A stretch of 64,000 nt of DNA from Ornithodoros turicata (GCF_037126465.1 NC_088201.1:83976273-84040272), one strand, 5' to 3'; counted from the first letter of the stretch, positions 11,650-23,524 are shown. Notes: generated by a model from the letters alone, not told the origin. Made by a program: numbers and translations.

Positions 11650-12008
11650 ATGTATCCCAGTGCAGTGAATATATCTCTAAACCCTATGGAACGTAATTTC
11701 AGCTTTAAAACAACAGTGTTGGCACGAGACTGTCCTTTTAACCAGTGAGGTCAGTAACACACCTTTGGCTTCCGCTTGAGCATCATTTATTCAGTTGTTA
11801 GAACATTTCTACAGAATAAAGCAAATGTTGATATTGAGATAATATAAGCCACAAGTTTATTCGATCTAACTGAGCTTATTGAGAAGATATGCAAAGTAAA
11901 AATACTCAAGCTTTGGGATTAATTCTGAAAGAAATGAGTCATCCCGAGTAACTACCACAGTCTGTGTCTCCTTCGGACTGTACACAAACAAAACACCCCG
12001 GGACAGGT

Positions 12009-14013
12009 TCAGAACATATAACTGGACTTGGATTTGAGTGACACCTGTCCATCACACAGCTCTAGATATTCTACCAAACATTGTGCACCATTTTGAAAAA
12101 TAACGCCGTCCCTGCACATGTGGGGACATTTGATTTCGGTCACAATGATGTCGTTGCCAACCTTGGCTAGTCCATCCGGTCTGCAACAAAGCCAGGGTTG
12201 TGCAGGCATGACCACGAGACCTGACTGGAAAAGAATATGTAAGAACTAACGTTCTTCGTAGTTCCTCAGTTGCTGTAACATTTAACTGCGACAGTACGCA
12301 ATTGATACTTTGCTTACCTGAGTGATCACAGTTCCTAGCTCCTTTTGAAGTAACTGGCGCGCTCTGGCCTCATTAGCGATCCCTGTTGGAATTAATTTAA
12401 GCATTCATTTACTGAGATAAAGTTCTATAAGTTAGACACACAGTATAAGACGAGGTGAAGAGAATAATACGTATGTCCTTGCTTATTAACAGACATTTTG
12501 TATGCTGGCATTACTATCATCTCTATGTTCTCACTAATGAGGAGCATGTATGAAAAGATCCACACCGTAACGCATTGCGGCACTGCAGACGGTCGTGCGA
12601 GAGCACATCCTCCTTGCAAGCTGCTTGAAATTGCCCCTCCGTGTCCTTATTGGGTGGGCACTTGTGCTTGATATGCGGAGTCTCCTCTCCTCGTTCCAGC
12701 TGCAATCATAATATTCCAGATCATCTGATATTCCCTCACCATATTCTATCCGAAAATTGACAAATTCTGTCTGTTGTATGGAAGGTGTATTAATATATAA
12801 TGTTGACACGTCGGGTTTTGGGCCTGTCCCTTTGTTTCCAGTGCGACACAAAGAGGACTCTTTTGCAGACACACACTGTCTTCGTACAGCTTCCTTGCAG
12901 TGCTGCTGAGCTGTCCCACAAAATTTTTGGAGCGAGTACAAACCTTGGCTGCTGGAACCCGGTGCACAGTTGTGTCTCCATAAAGTGCCAAATGGCTCTC
13001 TCACAGTCAAGATGTTGAAGCAGGAAGGCAAGGATTTCTTTTTCTACTGTTTCTGCAGCGTCAGTGACCAACTGCTGCAAAACGTCCTCAAAACCTGCAA
13101 AACCTCTCGTCTTCGCTGCTTTGCATTGACTTCAGAACCTCAAGGAGTGAGGAGTTTATGCCACCATAACCTTGCAGAAGCATTTCAGGAGGGGTTGGGC
13201 TGTCCGGGAGTCTCGGTGAGCCACCTGTAAAAGTGAAAATGCTTACGGTAACATCGTCACACTCACAAACGCATCATCTTTGGCCTAGTGTCAAACCTGG
13301 GAACAAGTCAAGCGCTGTTTCTGTTCCACCCCTGTCTGGCTTCTTGGAGGGCCTGCCCCACTCTTGAGGCCTGCTCGTGCATGACTCGTACTCGAAATCA
13401 TTCACGTACGTACACACAGCAGCGGCATGTTTACAACGGCCGACAACGCCGGCTTTGCAGGTGCAACGACCCGACAAAAGGGAACGAGTTCGACCGTCAA
13501 GCTGGGAGCGGGGGGAAGAAACACTTTACTATTAGTACGTACTAATGCATCTGCCATGCATCGGTTCGTCTGTGTCCTGCGTCGAATGGAGAGCCGTACC
13601 GTGCACTTGCGATTAGGACGAAGCGCGCACCCGCACTAAACAGTTTCATAGCAAAACTTAATAAGTATCGCTGCTGACTTTCAGTATAAGTGGCCGAATG
13701 GCTAAACAGACTCTAAGAAGACACCGTGTACAGTGTATTGGCGTACCGATGGATTCAAGAGGAAGTGCTCCTGTGTACATACCTGCAGGGTGACGTCATA
13801 CACCAGGCTGTCCTTCACTTAAGACACACACTTCGCGAAGACTGAGACGTCGCCATCAGTGAAGATGCGTCCTTCCACTGCATAAACGTGCTTGACAAGG
13901 CGCTTCCCTTTACGTACGTTCGCTCCTGTGAAGTATGCTTCCACGTTCTCCACCTTGCCGAATCCACAAAATAGACGCAACATTGCCATAGCTAGGAAAG
14001 CACGGCGGCACAA
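12009..14013 (-). pseudogene. SWIM/YqaJ nuclease of second ISL2EU-type element
   Basis: The first recognisable exon (about 14013-13819) contains VENVEAYFTGANVRKGKR, the N-terminal segment typical of this family. The SWIM finger follows in 13477-13274 (CTCKAGVVGRCKHAAAV, with C-x-C and C-x-H) and VNDFEYES. The YqaJ part is recognisable at 12215-12009: PAQPWLCCRPDGLAKVG (the PDG block) and VTEIKCPH (Glu and Lys of the active site). The region between (13230-12300) is in several frames and lacks a clear ExxA block, so it is probably decayed. It converges with the transposase ending at 11649. The 360 bases between the genes hold nothing else I can name. Confidence 0.6.
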
Positions 14014-14160
14014 CGCAGAAGTAGCCGTTCACTTGCTTTCGCTGGAAACAGCTGCACTATGCCCTGGCTGGCGCGAGACGGTAATTACTCCGCCACCGCG
14101 AGTGGCGCTGTACGCAGTGAACTTGCACGCCACCTGGCCGAGGCGTTCCACCCTATGATG

Positions 14161-14325
14161 CCTTTACTGCTGTCCTCTTGATGGAAAGGGAAAAGAAAAG
14201 GGCCTGCTGTTGCCCTAAAACGGGAATCTGGGTCAGGACCTGCGCCGTTACCAGAAACGGGTTTCCCAGTTTCCTGTCGCGTAGCGCCTCCAGCCTTCGT
14301 TTATTTGACTAAACCAGTGGAGGAC
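14161..14325. other. Upstream region of SAMD3-like gene
   Basis: Contains GGAAAAGAAAAGGGCC and a GC-rich stretch with two related GGGTTTCCCAG / CGGGAATCTGGG patches. No promoter motif can be named with confidence. Confidence 0.2.
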
Positions 14326-17300
14326 ATGGCTGTTTTCTGCATGGCGATTTTGCCCAGCGGTAATCGAAAGAAACTGAAGCTGGAACAGGCCAATTTTTCA
14401 TGTCTAAAGGAGCATTTGTCCAATTTCCTGGATGTCAGCCCGTGCAACATATTTGTAAGTATCCAGATCCAGATTGTACTCAGATTGTGTCTCCTATCCT
14501 CTTTCCATCCTATCGCATTTGCGTTTGTTGCTTAATCGGTGCGTTTTACATTTAAAGATATACGACGAAGACGTCAAGGATTATATTGACATTGACGAGT
14601 CGGAGCCCATTCCAGAGGCTGCTAAAGTGATGCTTCTCACAAAGCAACAGCCAGATAGCGTCAGCACTCGGCAGGTAGGGAGTGCTTTATGCTTAATTAA
14701 CAGCGTGCACTGTACGTAATCAAAGGCTTTGATGCATGATGCAACAAGTGCGCACGAGATGAGTGATGTTGAACGTTGCGTGTCGCATTGTCACCACACG
14801 TGCAACAAAAAATCATGCACCTAACGTACCAATCCACCTCAATGTATCCGTTTCTCTTCCCAATCAATGCTTGTTATTCGCACGAAAATTATTTTTAGTG
14901 TGTTGAAAAATCTTGAAATAGGGCGGACAGCTGGACGAGCGCATGCCTGTGGCCGGCGAAAAGCAAAAACAATCTGCCAACATAACTTCGACATGGCAGT
15001 CATGCCACAACGGCTAAAACGTGGCGTACACCACACAAAAATTTATTTAAAACGCACAACATGAGCGTTCTCACGGGTATCATTTTATGATTACGCGTGC
15101 GCCGCGCGACACTGCTGCTGCCGCCGATGTCCTGCCGGCCGGCCTCCGCAACCATATCCGATCCATATCCATCATCAGATATAAAAACGCGTCGTTCGAA
15201 GCTGGACCATTCAACCCTCGCAACTGAAGTTGTACTTGGAACTCTTCCCTTACTTTGTCTGCTAAAAAAGAAAAAAAAAAGAACTGTACGAGCATTACAA
15301 ATCATCTTCCAATATATTCCAATAATGTGGATGTAGGTTACGGGCCACTGATTTAGACTCTTCATCGTCATTTGATAGCGCTTATGAGCTCTTTCCTTGT
15401 GTGCTGTGGTCCGCGTCAGAGTCAAACAAATAACATGATGGTTGTTGCAGGAACATGATCCCTCCGGCTCACTGAATCTAACCCAATGCGAACCCGCTGT
15501 CTCACTCCTGGGTAACGCAAGGTGAGAAAATCTGTCACATGTCCCATGCACATGTATTCAATACCTGTGGTTGGCCTCCCTGACGAGCCGCCTGACGAGT
15601 CAATTATTGTGGAGGACGGCGTCGTCCAGGATCAATACTATTACCGGCGAGTAGAGTTGCCGATGTTTGGGGCAATGGAAAGCGTACTACGAACAGGAGC
15701 ACCAATCAGCTGGAAAGTGCGCAAGTTTGTTGTCTCCACGCTTTTCCAGACACCAGTCAAAGTCACATGGTGAGTTCTGGTTTCCCATGGCTGATCAGCG
15801 CCAATCAACACTCACTACATGAACACGGAAGTGCTATCAAACAATATGATTCATTCTGGTGATTGACACAGAGAGCCACCACTGAGACCCCAGTTTGCCT
15901 GTTTCTGATGGACTTTTTCATTGTCCATGCTGGAGTGTTTTGTAATCCTAATTTCTCTTATGCCGTCACTTGCTTCATATGTAGCTGAACATCCATTTGC
16001 CTAACATTAACTTCTAGATTGTGAAGCAAGACACTTGGCAAAGAATGGTGTTGTTGAGGCTTGAGCGTTACTGAGGCTTGTGTCTGTGCTGTCTTTTATG
16101 TCTTTGCTCTTGTATTTACGTTATAATTTTGGTTTCCAGTTTTCAACGGTTATATTTTTTTGAAGTTCAGCAACAGAAATCTTCATTTTTGGGGACACCT
16201 GCCATGGCGGTTATCGGCGAAAACAATTTAGAAGTGGTCAAACAAAGCGTATATCGGCGACAATCCCCAACACACCGCTTCAGTTTTTTACACTTCAAAA
16301 GTATTGTGACGAGGAGGATGATGCCATCCTGTCACACACCCTCAAGCCCATGTTCTCATTCTGTCTCATTAAACTACTACCATCGTTGCAACGATGCGCT
16401 CCCTCACATTACGTAAAGTTCCCCTCCTACAACACAGCCTACCACCACATTATTTATTTCTAAAATAACACTGCAGAACGTATGCTCTACATCAGCACTG
16501 GACGCAAACCACGATAACAGACCGAGTGCAGCATGCAAAAGCGAGGACAGGCCAGTCGTTTTGGCGGTAGAACCATGCAGGAATAAGCCAATTAAATTGA
16601 GCAAACAATCAGTTCCAGCCATGTAGTGCCTCACACTCGCTATTCACACATCTCTACAATTGTCTACAGTTGCGAGTTTATAAAGGAACGAGACACATGC
16701 CTCTCACGGATATTGTTTTACGCGACGATGTGATTGTTCTTTTATATCACCTGCTGGATCCTGTCTCTCTGTTGACGATCGGGTACCCCTCCTCCAATCG
16801 TTAAACCTGATTCGAGTGTCAGTGTATTTACACTCGAAATATTACTTCGAGTGTAAATGCAGGTGTTGTTCCCCTTTGCTGACTCTGTTGACTCCAGTAG
16901 TGATCTCCTCGAAACGCTGCCGAGAGTTAGCAGCAGTTATTTGTTTTTGCCGACTCCACAGAAATTTCACTGGCAGACAGTTTTTGGTAAATCCCGGAAA
17001 CCCTAGTTATAACTAGGGCCTGACGTTTTAGGGTTATACCCGATATTCCCCCCCCCCCCCGGTTCAATTTAGGAAAAACAGGGTTTAACCCGATATTTCC
17101 TCCAAAAACTGGTAGACCAGGGGGATCCGAAATCATCACAACTAACACAGAACTTCGAAAACAATGTTGTAAATGCATAAAAATGCTCATACAAACTGTC
17201 AAAGCAGACACCCTGCTGTCTCTTACATACATAGACTCTGTGTCTATTGTGCCGTGTGTATTATACAGAGTAAACTGTAAACTTAGGGTTTACACCGGAT

Positions 17301-20300
17301 TTAACCAGAATTGGGTTTAATCAGGTGCAGTTTAGCCCGATTACACTCGAATAATTGAAGCAGAATATAACCCGATATTTACCCCCTCCCATTTTGCTGA
17401 AAAATAAACCCCCCAAAAAATCAGGCCCTGGTTATAACCCATTGTTCCAGTTTGTATCTATTTATGGAGCTTAAACACCCTACTAGACATGATCAGTGCT
17501 TGATTATCTGTACTTTTTATTTTTTTGAGACACTAGTTTCCACACTTTGCCTCATTTCGTATCACTACACCATGCTCAGTACCCATCTCCAAGATTTTAC
17601 CACAAATTTGTGGATGGTCTCCTGATGAAGTATGCTCACGTTCGAGACCCCATAGGAACAGGCATGGTAATGCAATTTTTCGCACAGCAAAATGTCCTGG
17701 TTTTACAAAGGTGGGCTTGTGGTTCATGTTAACATTTCAATTGCAGGACTCTTGGAAGGAGGCACAGAAGAGCAGTTATTTGTTTTTGCCGACTCCACAG
17801 AAATTTCACTGGCAGACAGTTTTTGGTAAATCCCGGAAACCCTAGTTATAACTAGGGCCTGACGTTTTAGGGTTATACCCGATATTTACCCCCCCCCCCC
17901 AGGTTCAATTTAGGAAAAACAGGGTTTAACCCGATATTTCCTCCAAAAACTGGTAGACCAGGGGGATCCGAAATCATCACAACTAACACAGAACTTCGAA
18001 AACAATGTTGTAAATGCATAAAAATGCTCATACAAACTGTCAAAGCAGACACCCTGCTGTGTCTTACATACATAGAGTCTGTGTCTATTGATGTGCCGTG
18101 TGTATTATACAGAGTAAACTGTAAACTTAGGGTTTACACCGGATTTAACCAGAATTGGGTTTAATCAGGTGCAGTTTAGCCCGATTACACTCGAATAATT
18201 GAAGCAGAATATAACCCGATATTTACCCCCTCCCATTTTGCTGAAAAATAAACCCCCCAAAAATCAGGCCCTGGTTATAACCCATTGTTCCAGTTTGTAT
18301 CTATTTATGGAGCTTAAACACCCTACTAGACATGATCAGTGCTTGATTATCTGTACTTTTTATTTTTTTGAGACACTAGTTTCCACACTTTGCCTCATTT
18401 CGTATCACTACACCATGCTCAGTACCCATCTCCAAGATTTTACCACAAATTTGTGGATGGTCTCCTGATGAAGTATGCTCACGTTCGAGACCCCATAGGA
18501 ACAGGCATGGTAATGCAATTTTTCGCACAGCAAAATGTCCTGGTTTTACAAAGGTGGGCTTGTGGTTCATGTTAACATTTCAATTGCAGGACTCTTGGAA
18601 GGAGGCACTGAAGAGGAAATTTAAGAATGAGCGTCGAAAGATGATTGCTCCTCCCCCTGCTGTAGAAGCTGTCTGGGAAAGACACACTGCAAAGAAGAGG
18701 TCTGCTGCAGTCCCCGATGACTCAAGCCAGGCAAAAGTTGTGCGCCTTCTGGTATGTAATGATAGGCAGACATTTTCGCACTGTATAGCTACAGCAGTTT
18801 AGTTAAGCATGCTCTCTGCACTCTTTTTCTGAATTTAGGTAGAAGCAAAGTTCAATTTAAAATTATTGAGAAGCAAATTCATTGGGAGAATAGTGGCCCC
18901 ACGCCAACAATGTTTCGTTGGGTCCTGCCTCGCCGCGTCACACAGCCAATTTCAAGGTAGGTGGTCACTTATGACACATTTTTGCTCTTATTCTTCAAGG
19001 CAGGTTGTTTTATTTACAACAAGGCAGCTTTGCAGGTTTTGCATGGTCAGGCTTATATTTTGTACAACCTGGGTTTAAACAACCTTGTGTACCTTGGTAG
19101 TTAACAACTAGAATGTATCTTGTACCCCTACATTCTTTCTGCCAGGTGAAATAACTGCCACAGTTGAATTAGGCAAGGGGTAATGATTAAAGGACATGCA
19201 AGTCTGAGTTGCTTTGTTAACTCTGCAAGATCGATTTTTAGATAGCTTTTTCTTGAAATGTTATTGACAAAGCTTAGCTGCTGATCCGCAAAAGTCCACT
19301 TACCCGCATGAACGGAGGAGTACTTGCGATGCGCATGGCAGGGCATTTCCTGCAATGTTGGGCTTGGCCAAATAAGAAATGGACAAGCCAGGCTCTATTC
19401 TCTCTTACGCTCAGCTGGGATGCATGAGGACAAGACCGCCTACGGGCTGGCTTGTGTGGCACGACTGGGGAGCTGTGCCCGTGCAGATATTGAACTCATC
19501 ATGTATGACAGTCACACCTAACAGACTTTAATGTCACAGCACCTATTGTTTATTGTATTGCAGGATGCAGGTCACCTTATTCCGGACGGTGAAACCGATG
19601 CCAGCCTTCCAGAGCATAGTATTTGGCTTCGTGAAGTTGGCCAACCCTTCCGACACAACAGTCTACCGTGACAGACTGACCATCACAGCAAAAGCTCGAC
19701 ATGAGCATACGAAAGAGATCAGTGTTTCGGAAGCACTCTTCATATACCCCTTTTTGAAAGAAGAAACAGCTGTGAGTAGACATCACATTTGTAAGGCGAC
19801 ATGTCTTATGTCTAAGTAGTTACCTATTATAAAACACAGCTTTCTTTTTCTGTTAATAGATGGTCCTTATTGCATATTATAATTCATTTCTCTCTCATGC
19901 AGCTGCTGTTGGAATGTGAAGTTCTCTGCCAAAGAGAAGCGGTGTCTTTTATGGAGAAGGGGCTCAGAAATGTTCTTGAAGTCCTCAGGAGTAACGGCAA
20001 TGAAGATGAAGTAATTTCAATGACTGGGGCGCTTGGTAATACTTTTGCTTGAGTTGAGAAGTCTCACAATTCCAAGCTTAACACATTGGTATCCCATATA
20101 CTTATGTAATGTCCTAATATAATAAGTATTCTCCGTTTGAAGTCAAGCGTAAGACAGTACCATGGCATATTAGTTATGTTAGTATATATAATATTAATAA
20201 AATATATATATAAAATAAAATATCAAATTAATATAATATTAATTATATTAGGCATATTAGTTAACTTACAAGAGTGTTTCTGAAAAAAATATTCTGGACT

Positions 20301-20976
20301 GATATAAGGTATATTGCTGTGAATAAATTAGCATTTGATTAAATATTTCACCCACTAAACAGTTAAGCGAACATGTTGTATAACTTTTGCTTCATGGTTA
20401 TTGTTAATTAAAATATTATACCAACAATATTATATCAATAATGAAGGTAAGAAATTTATAATTGAGTCACTATTGCTTTTCTGAGATTCACTCTGGCTGC
20501 TTAGCTGCATATCTCTTACATATTACATAGTACGTTTTCAGAGGACTGTTCACTTTCTGCGTTCCATGCAATCGTGGCACGGTGTGGTGAAAGACATGGA
20601 ATCCTTGTAACTGAGGTGAGATCACACTACGTGGAGCTGAACGTGAGCAAATTACATATACTGCAATGTTATCCCTTTTTCCCTTTTCCAGGATGAGGAG
20701 CTCCCCGTCGGACCCATCATTCAACTGAGGAATGGCAAGTACCATTTATTTGTGGACAAGGAGAAGGTGTGCCGCTGCAGCTCGTCATTGACCGCCATAG
20801 GACTTCTGTTCTCAGCCTATTGGCTCTTTAATATTAAGTATTCAAGGAGAGCCACAAACACGCTTACTTTCATCGAGCGTGGGCTGTTGAAGCTGTCCAC
20901 TACGAAGCCAAGGTCAAAGTGTCTGGACTTTCTTTCCTTTATTGAATTTATAACAAATAAATGTCTTTGTCCATAG
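14326..20976 (+). CDS. Many-exon gene resembling the SAMD3-like uncharacterised family
   Basis: Exons with plausible splice sites: 14326-14454 (MAVFCMAILPSGNRKKLKL), 14558-14674 (IYDEDVKDYIDID), 15451-15521, about 15600-15769, 17580-17666 (YPSPRFYHKFVDGLLMKYAH) and its duplicate 18423-18509, 18590-18751 (DSWKEALKRKFKNERRKM), about 18836-18957, about 19560-19769, 19902-20034, about 20542-20610, and a last exon ending at 20976 (DEELPVGPIIQLRNGKYHLF onward). The order YPS-segment, DSWK basic segment and C-terminal GPIIQLRNGKYHLFVDKE / NIKYSRRATNTL matches a family I recognise from fish and arthropods, often annotated sterile-alpha-motif domain protein 3-like. Its molecular function is unknown to me, and it is often multicopy. 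An AATAAA-like signal lies at 20954-20960. The splice phase between the exon ending 15769 and the exon at 17580 does not join cleanly, so it may be a pseudogene. Confidence 0.45.
16932..18613. repeat. ~840-bp tandem duplication including one exon
   Basis: Unit 1 (16932-17770) and unit 2 (17771-18613) are nearly identical, with differences confined to poly-C length, a 3-4 base indel and scattered bases. Each holds GGGTTTAACCCGATATTT-like intronic repeats and one copy of the 87-base exon (17580-17666 and 18423-18509) with intact CTCAG acceptor and ATG|GTAATG donor. The junction falls just inside the following exon: unit 1 ends in a truncated copy of the DSWKEA exon start. Near-identity means the event is recent. 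Confidence 0.9.
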
Positions 20977-21089
20977 TTTGCTGTGTGAGCTCACGCTTAT
21001 TTCTTTTCTCCCATTTTCCCTGGTAATAATTTGATGCCTACTGGGATCCATCAGTACACAGTGCGTGCTGTAGGAGTATAGCAAAAGTG
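20977..21089. other. Short spacer downstream of SAMD3-like gene
   Basis: Pyrimidine-rich stretch with no recognised feature before the minisatellite. Confidence 0.3.
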
Positions 21090-21395
21090 CCTGAAGGGCT
21101 AAATGTAATACCAGTGGGTGGGGCGAGTTATACCTGCAAAAGGGTATACCGAGTGTACCAAAGGACAAGATATAATACCAGTGAGTGTGCTGTGTTATAC
21201 CTACACAGGGGTATAAGAAATACACCAAGAGGACTAAAAGTAATACCAACAACCGGGGGCAGTTATCCCTGTGGAGGGGTATAGGGAAAAAACCTGAAGG
21301 ACTAAAAGTAGTACCAGTGACTGGGACAAGTTATACCTGCACAGAGGTATACGAAAAATACCCATAGGTCTAAATGTCATACCTGCTGTTGCACC
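21090..21395. repeat. 67-69 bp minisatellite, ~4.5 units
   Basis: Units start at about 21090, 21158, 21225, 21293 and 21362. Each has the plan CCTGAAGGACTAAAAGTAAT, then ACCAGTG, then AGTTATACCTGCACAGRGGTATA. Identity between units is moderate, so the array is not recent. The GGTATA/TATACC half-sites inside each unit form short dyads. Confidence 0.8.
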
Positions 21396-21409
21396 TTAGT
21401 ATACCTTCA

Positions 21410-21575
21410 TCACGGTATACTAGGTACAACAACTTAGCCCTTATAAGGTATAAAACATACACCTTAAATATGGTATAAAGTATTAATACCTACATCATGG
21501 TATAAGTTATATACCTTATAAGGTATGCGTCCTGGGACAAGCCATTTATACCTTAAAAGGTATAAATGCTTCTAA
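21410..21575. repeat. Cluster of GGTATA / TATACC dyads
   Basis: Repeated palindromic blocks such as TATACCTTATAAGGTATG and TATACCTTAAAAGGTATA. They continue the motif of the preceding minisatellite and run into the first codons of the exonuclease frame. They may be a decayed part of the same array, or the end of a mobile element carrying the nuclease. Confidence 0.6.
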
Positions 21576-22675
21576 CAGTGTACATGAGCATGGTGGCGCG
21601 TACAGTCGGTGGCAAACACGTTGACTATGCAAAGGGTAAAAGTTACGGTAACAGATGTCGCGTCGCAGCACTTGCATACAACATGAGAGGTGCAAGATGG
21701 CACGACTTCTATCTGTGCGAGTTCATCGCGAAAAGTCAATCATCCGCTCTGAAGAAACTAATATCATCAAGACAAAACCGTACCGAACGAAAATGCAAAA
21801 GAGCGCTGCGGTTCGACAAGGCTCCAATCTCGAGAACACCCAAATTCGCAAGCACCGTTGGAGACAAGGACTATGGAAGACAGTCTCAAAGACCAGATCT
21901 GGACAGGACGATTCTTATTGAGAAAGCCAAAGACTTTGTGCGTGTCATACAGTTGACCAGCCAGGAAGCTGACAATCTGCAGAAGTCTACACTAGAACAG
22001 AACAAGTCTGACCTATGGCACTCACAAAGAAAGATGAGGATACCATCAACCTCAATCCATGGTATATGTCGCCCACATAGGAAACCATTCAAGCACTCTT
22101 CTTTAGTGAAGGCCATAATGTATCCCAAGTCGTTCTGCAGCAAAGATGGTCAGTACGGCATCGACCACGAGGAAGACGCAGCATCAGCATTCCAAGAGAG
22201 ATACCCGAACGTTGAAGTGAAAAAATGTGGCATTTTCGTCGACCCTGATATACCGTACGTATGCACCACTCCTGACCGCCTTATCAACAACGACGGAATC
22301 CTCGAAATAAAATGCCCTGCAACAGCACAAAATGACATGACCATCGCAGAAACCGCTCGCAACCATTCCATCGGCGTAAATATATATAAAGACGGCAGCT
22401 TATATCTTCCAGAATCACACAAGTACTTCTATCAAATACAAGTTCAGCTAAACATTGGGAAGAGGAGCTACTGCAAACTCGCAGTGTGGTCGCCGACGGA
22501 CCTGCAAGTTGTAACCATCAAGAGGAACCTTGCATTCTGGCAAAAAATATTGCCTGACATTAGGAACTTTTATGTAGGATATATGATTCCTGAGCTAATT
22601 GATCCACGAGTCACGAGACACATGGAACTACGGGATAAAGCAGTGGACATGAGCGAACTGGACGAACTTTTTTAA
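21566..22675 (+). CDS. YqaJ-type exonuclease domain protein, intact single reading frame
   Basis: 369 codons without a stop. Residues ~1-120 are basic and contain a segment ALAYNMRGARWHDFYLCEF whose family I cannot name. From about residue 150 a YqaJ viral-recombinase/lambda-exonuclease-like domain is clear: RIPSTSIHGIC, YGIDHEEDAASAF (catalytic Glu), CTTPDRLINNDG (Asp), ILEIKCPA (Glu-x-Lys) and KYFYQIQVQLNI (Tyr and Gln of the last motif). It is predicted to be a Mg-dependent 5'-3' DNA exonuclease. No SWIM finger is present in this exon, unlike the ISL2EU nucleases nearby, and no transposase adjoins it. An upstream exon could exist. The Met at 21566 lies within the GGTATA repeats; Met at 21584 or 21590 are alternatives. 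It may be transposon- or virus-derived, or a domesticated gene. Confidence 0.65.
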   Translation: MLLTVYMSMVARTVGGKHVDYAKGKSYGNRCRVAALAYNMRGARWHDFYLCEFIAKSQSSALKKLISSRQNRTERKCKRALRFDKAPISRTPKFASTVGDKDYGRQSQRPDLDRTILIEKAKDFVRVIQLTSQEADNLQKSTLEQNKSDLWHSQRKMRIPSTSIHGICRPHRKPFKHSSLVKAIMYPKSFCSKDGQYGIDHEEDAASAFQERYPNVEVKKCGIFVDPDIPYVCTTPDRLINNDGILEIKCPATAQNDMTIAETARNHSIGVNIYKDGSLYLPESHKYFYQIQVQLNIGKRSYCKLAVWSPTDLQVVTIKRNLAFWQKILPDIRNFYVGYMIPELIDPRVTRHMELRDKAVDMSELDELF

Positions 22676-22765
22676 TTCTGTGGCAACTTCATCATCCTGG
22701 CAAGCTGCATAAGAATGCTATTCGCGTGCAGTGAGTGTAGATATCGTGTGTGTATACAGTCAGTC

Positions 22766-23524
22766 CAGACTTGTACGTATTTGGAGTACTGTATTTAAAA
22801 TACTGTCTTTTAAATATAGTTAGCGGTATTTTTGCACTCTACTTAATACGTTTTGTTTTGTGTATTTGTACGCTATTTAAAATGCATTTTATTGTAGTTT
22901 CTACTCAATACCCTAATTACATATTTTGCATCTCTCTCTCAAACTTTCTGTGTCTCGTCTTTCATTATCTTGCTTGTTCAGTGGAAATTTCCTGAGTCCC
23001 TCGGACTTGACCCGGACATGGGCCCTTCGGGAACTCTCCATTTAGAGATCTTGCTCTGTGTGTACTAATCCTTGGCCAGTGAGTAGAGAGATCGAGGAGC
23101 CGTGGTTCTCTTATGTGTGCCCTGACGCGGTGACGCCGAATTCTAACCTCTCCGAGCAGGGACCTGCTAGAAGTTGGCTTTGTTTTAGGTCACATATACA
23201 CTTAGTGGAGTTATGTGGTATCTCTTTGTCATCTTTTTGGGACTTGTGTTTAGATGAGTTCTATCATACAGCGGCGGCTAGCGTAGTGCGCGGGGTTTAG
23301 GTTATTCGTGTCACATAGCGGCGACTTGCCGCATTGACCAGTGACCGGTGACTTTTTGCGTTCAAGGATCAATAGTATCTTAATTGTATTTCAAATATTT
23401 TTTGTAGTATTTTACTCTACCTTAATTACGCCAATTTTCATGTACTTATACTCTATCTTAATTACATTCTATCGTTAGTATTTATGTTTCTTAAATACAT
23501 TTTTGAGTATCTTGTACACGTCTG
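22766..23524. mobile_element. Non-autonomous hAT-like element with 8-bp target duplication
   Basis: Flanked by perfect 8-bp copies of AGTCAGTC at 22758-22765 and 23525-23532. The left end reads CAGACTTGTACGTATTTG and the reverse complement of the right end reads CAGACGTGTACAAGATAC: 10 of 11 at the tips, then an imperfect AT-rich match including GTATTTAA. 8-bp duplications and CAG-type tips are established marks of hAT transposons. The interior has no transposase. 22980-23340 is a GC-richer core with no recognised coding region. Confidence 0.75.

Larger units (their letters stand above)
9300..14160. mobile_element. Second ISL2EU-type element, decayed, mirror orientation
   Basis: Same gene pair as the first element, THAP-DDE transposase and SWIM/YqaJ protein, again convergent, but with the transposase on plus at the left and the nuclease on minus at the right. 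I found no convincing terminal inverted repeats, so the limits are estimates from the outermost exons plus about 150 bases. Both genes carry frameshifts, stops or deletions. The family is related to but clearly distinct from the element at 2955-8030 at protein level. Confidence 0.6.

Noticed and set aside
9300..14160. Terminal inverted repeats of the second ISL2EU element
   Set aside because: The outer 200 bases on both sides were compared by eye; only short GC-rich coincidences (such as CAGCGCCA) were found.
21060..21570. CRISPR-like array
   Set aside because: The units are diverged along their whole length with no constant repeat and variable spacer structure, and the context is eukaryotic; it is a minisatellite.
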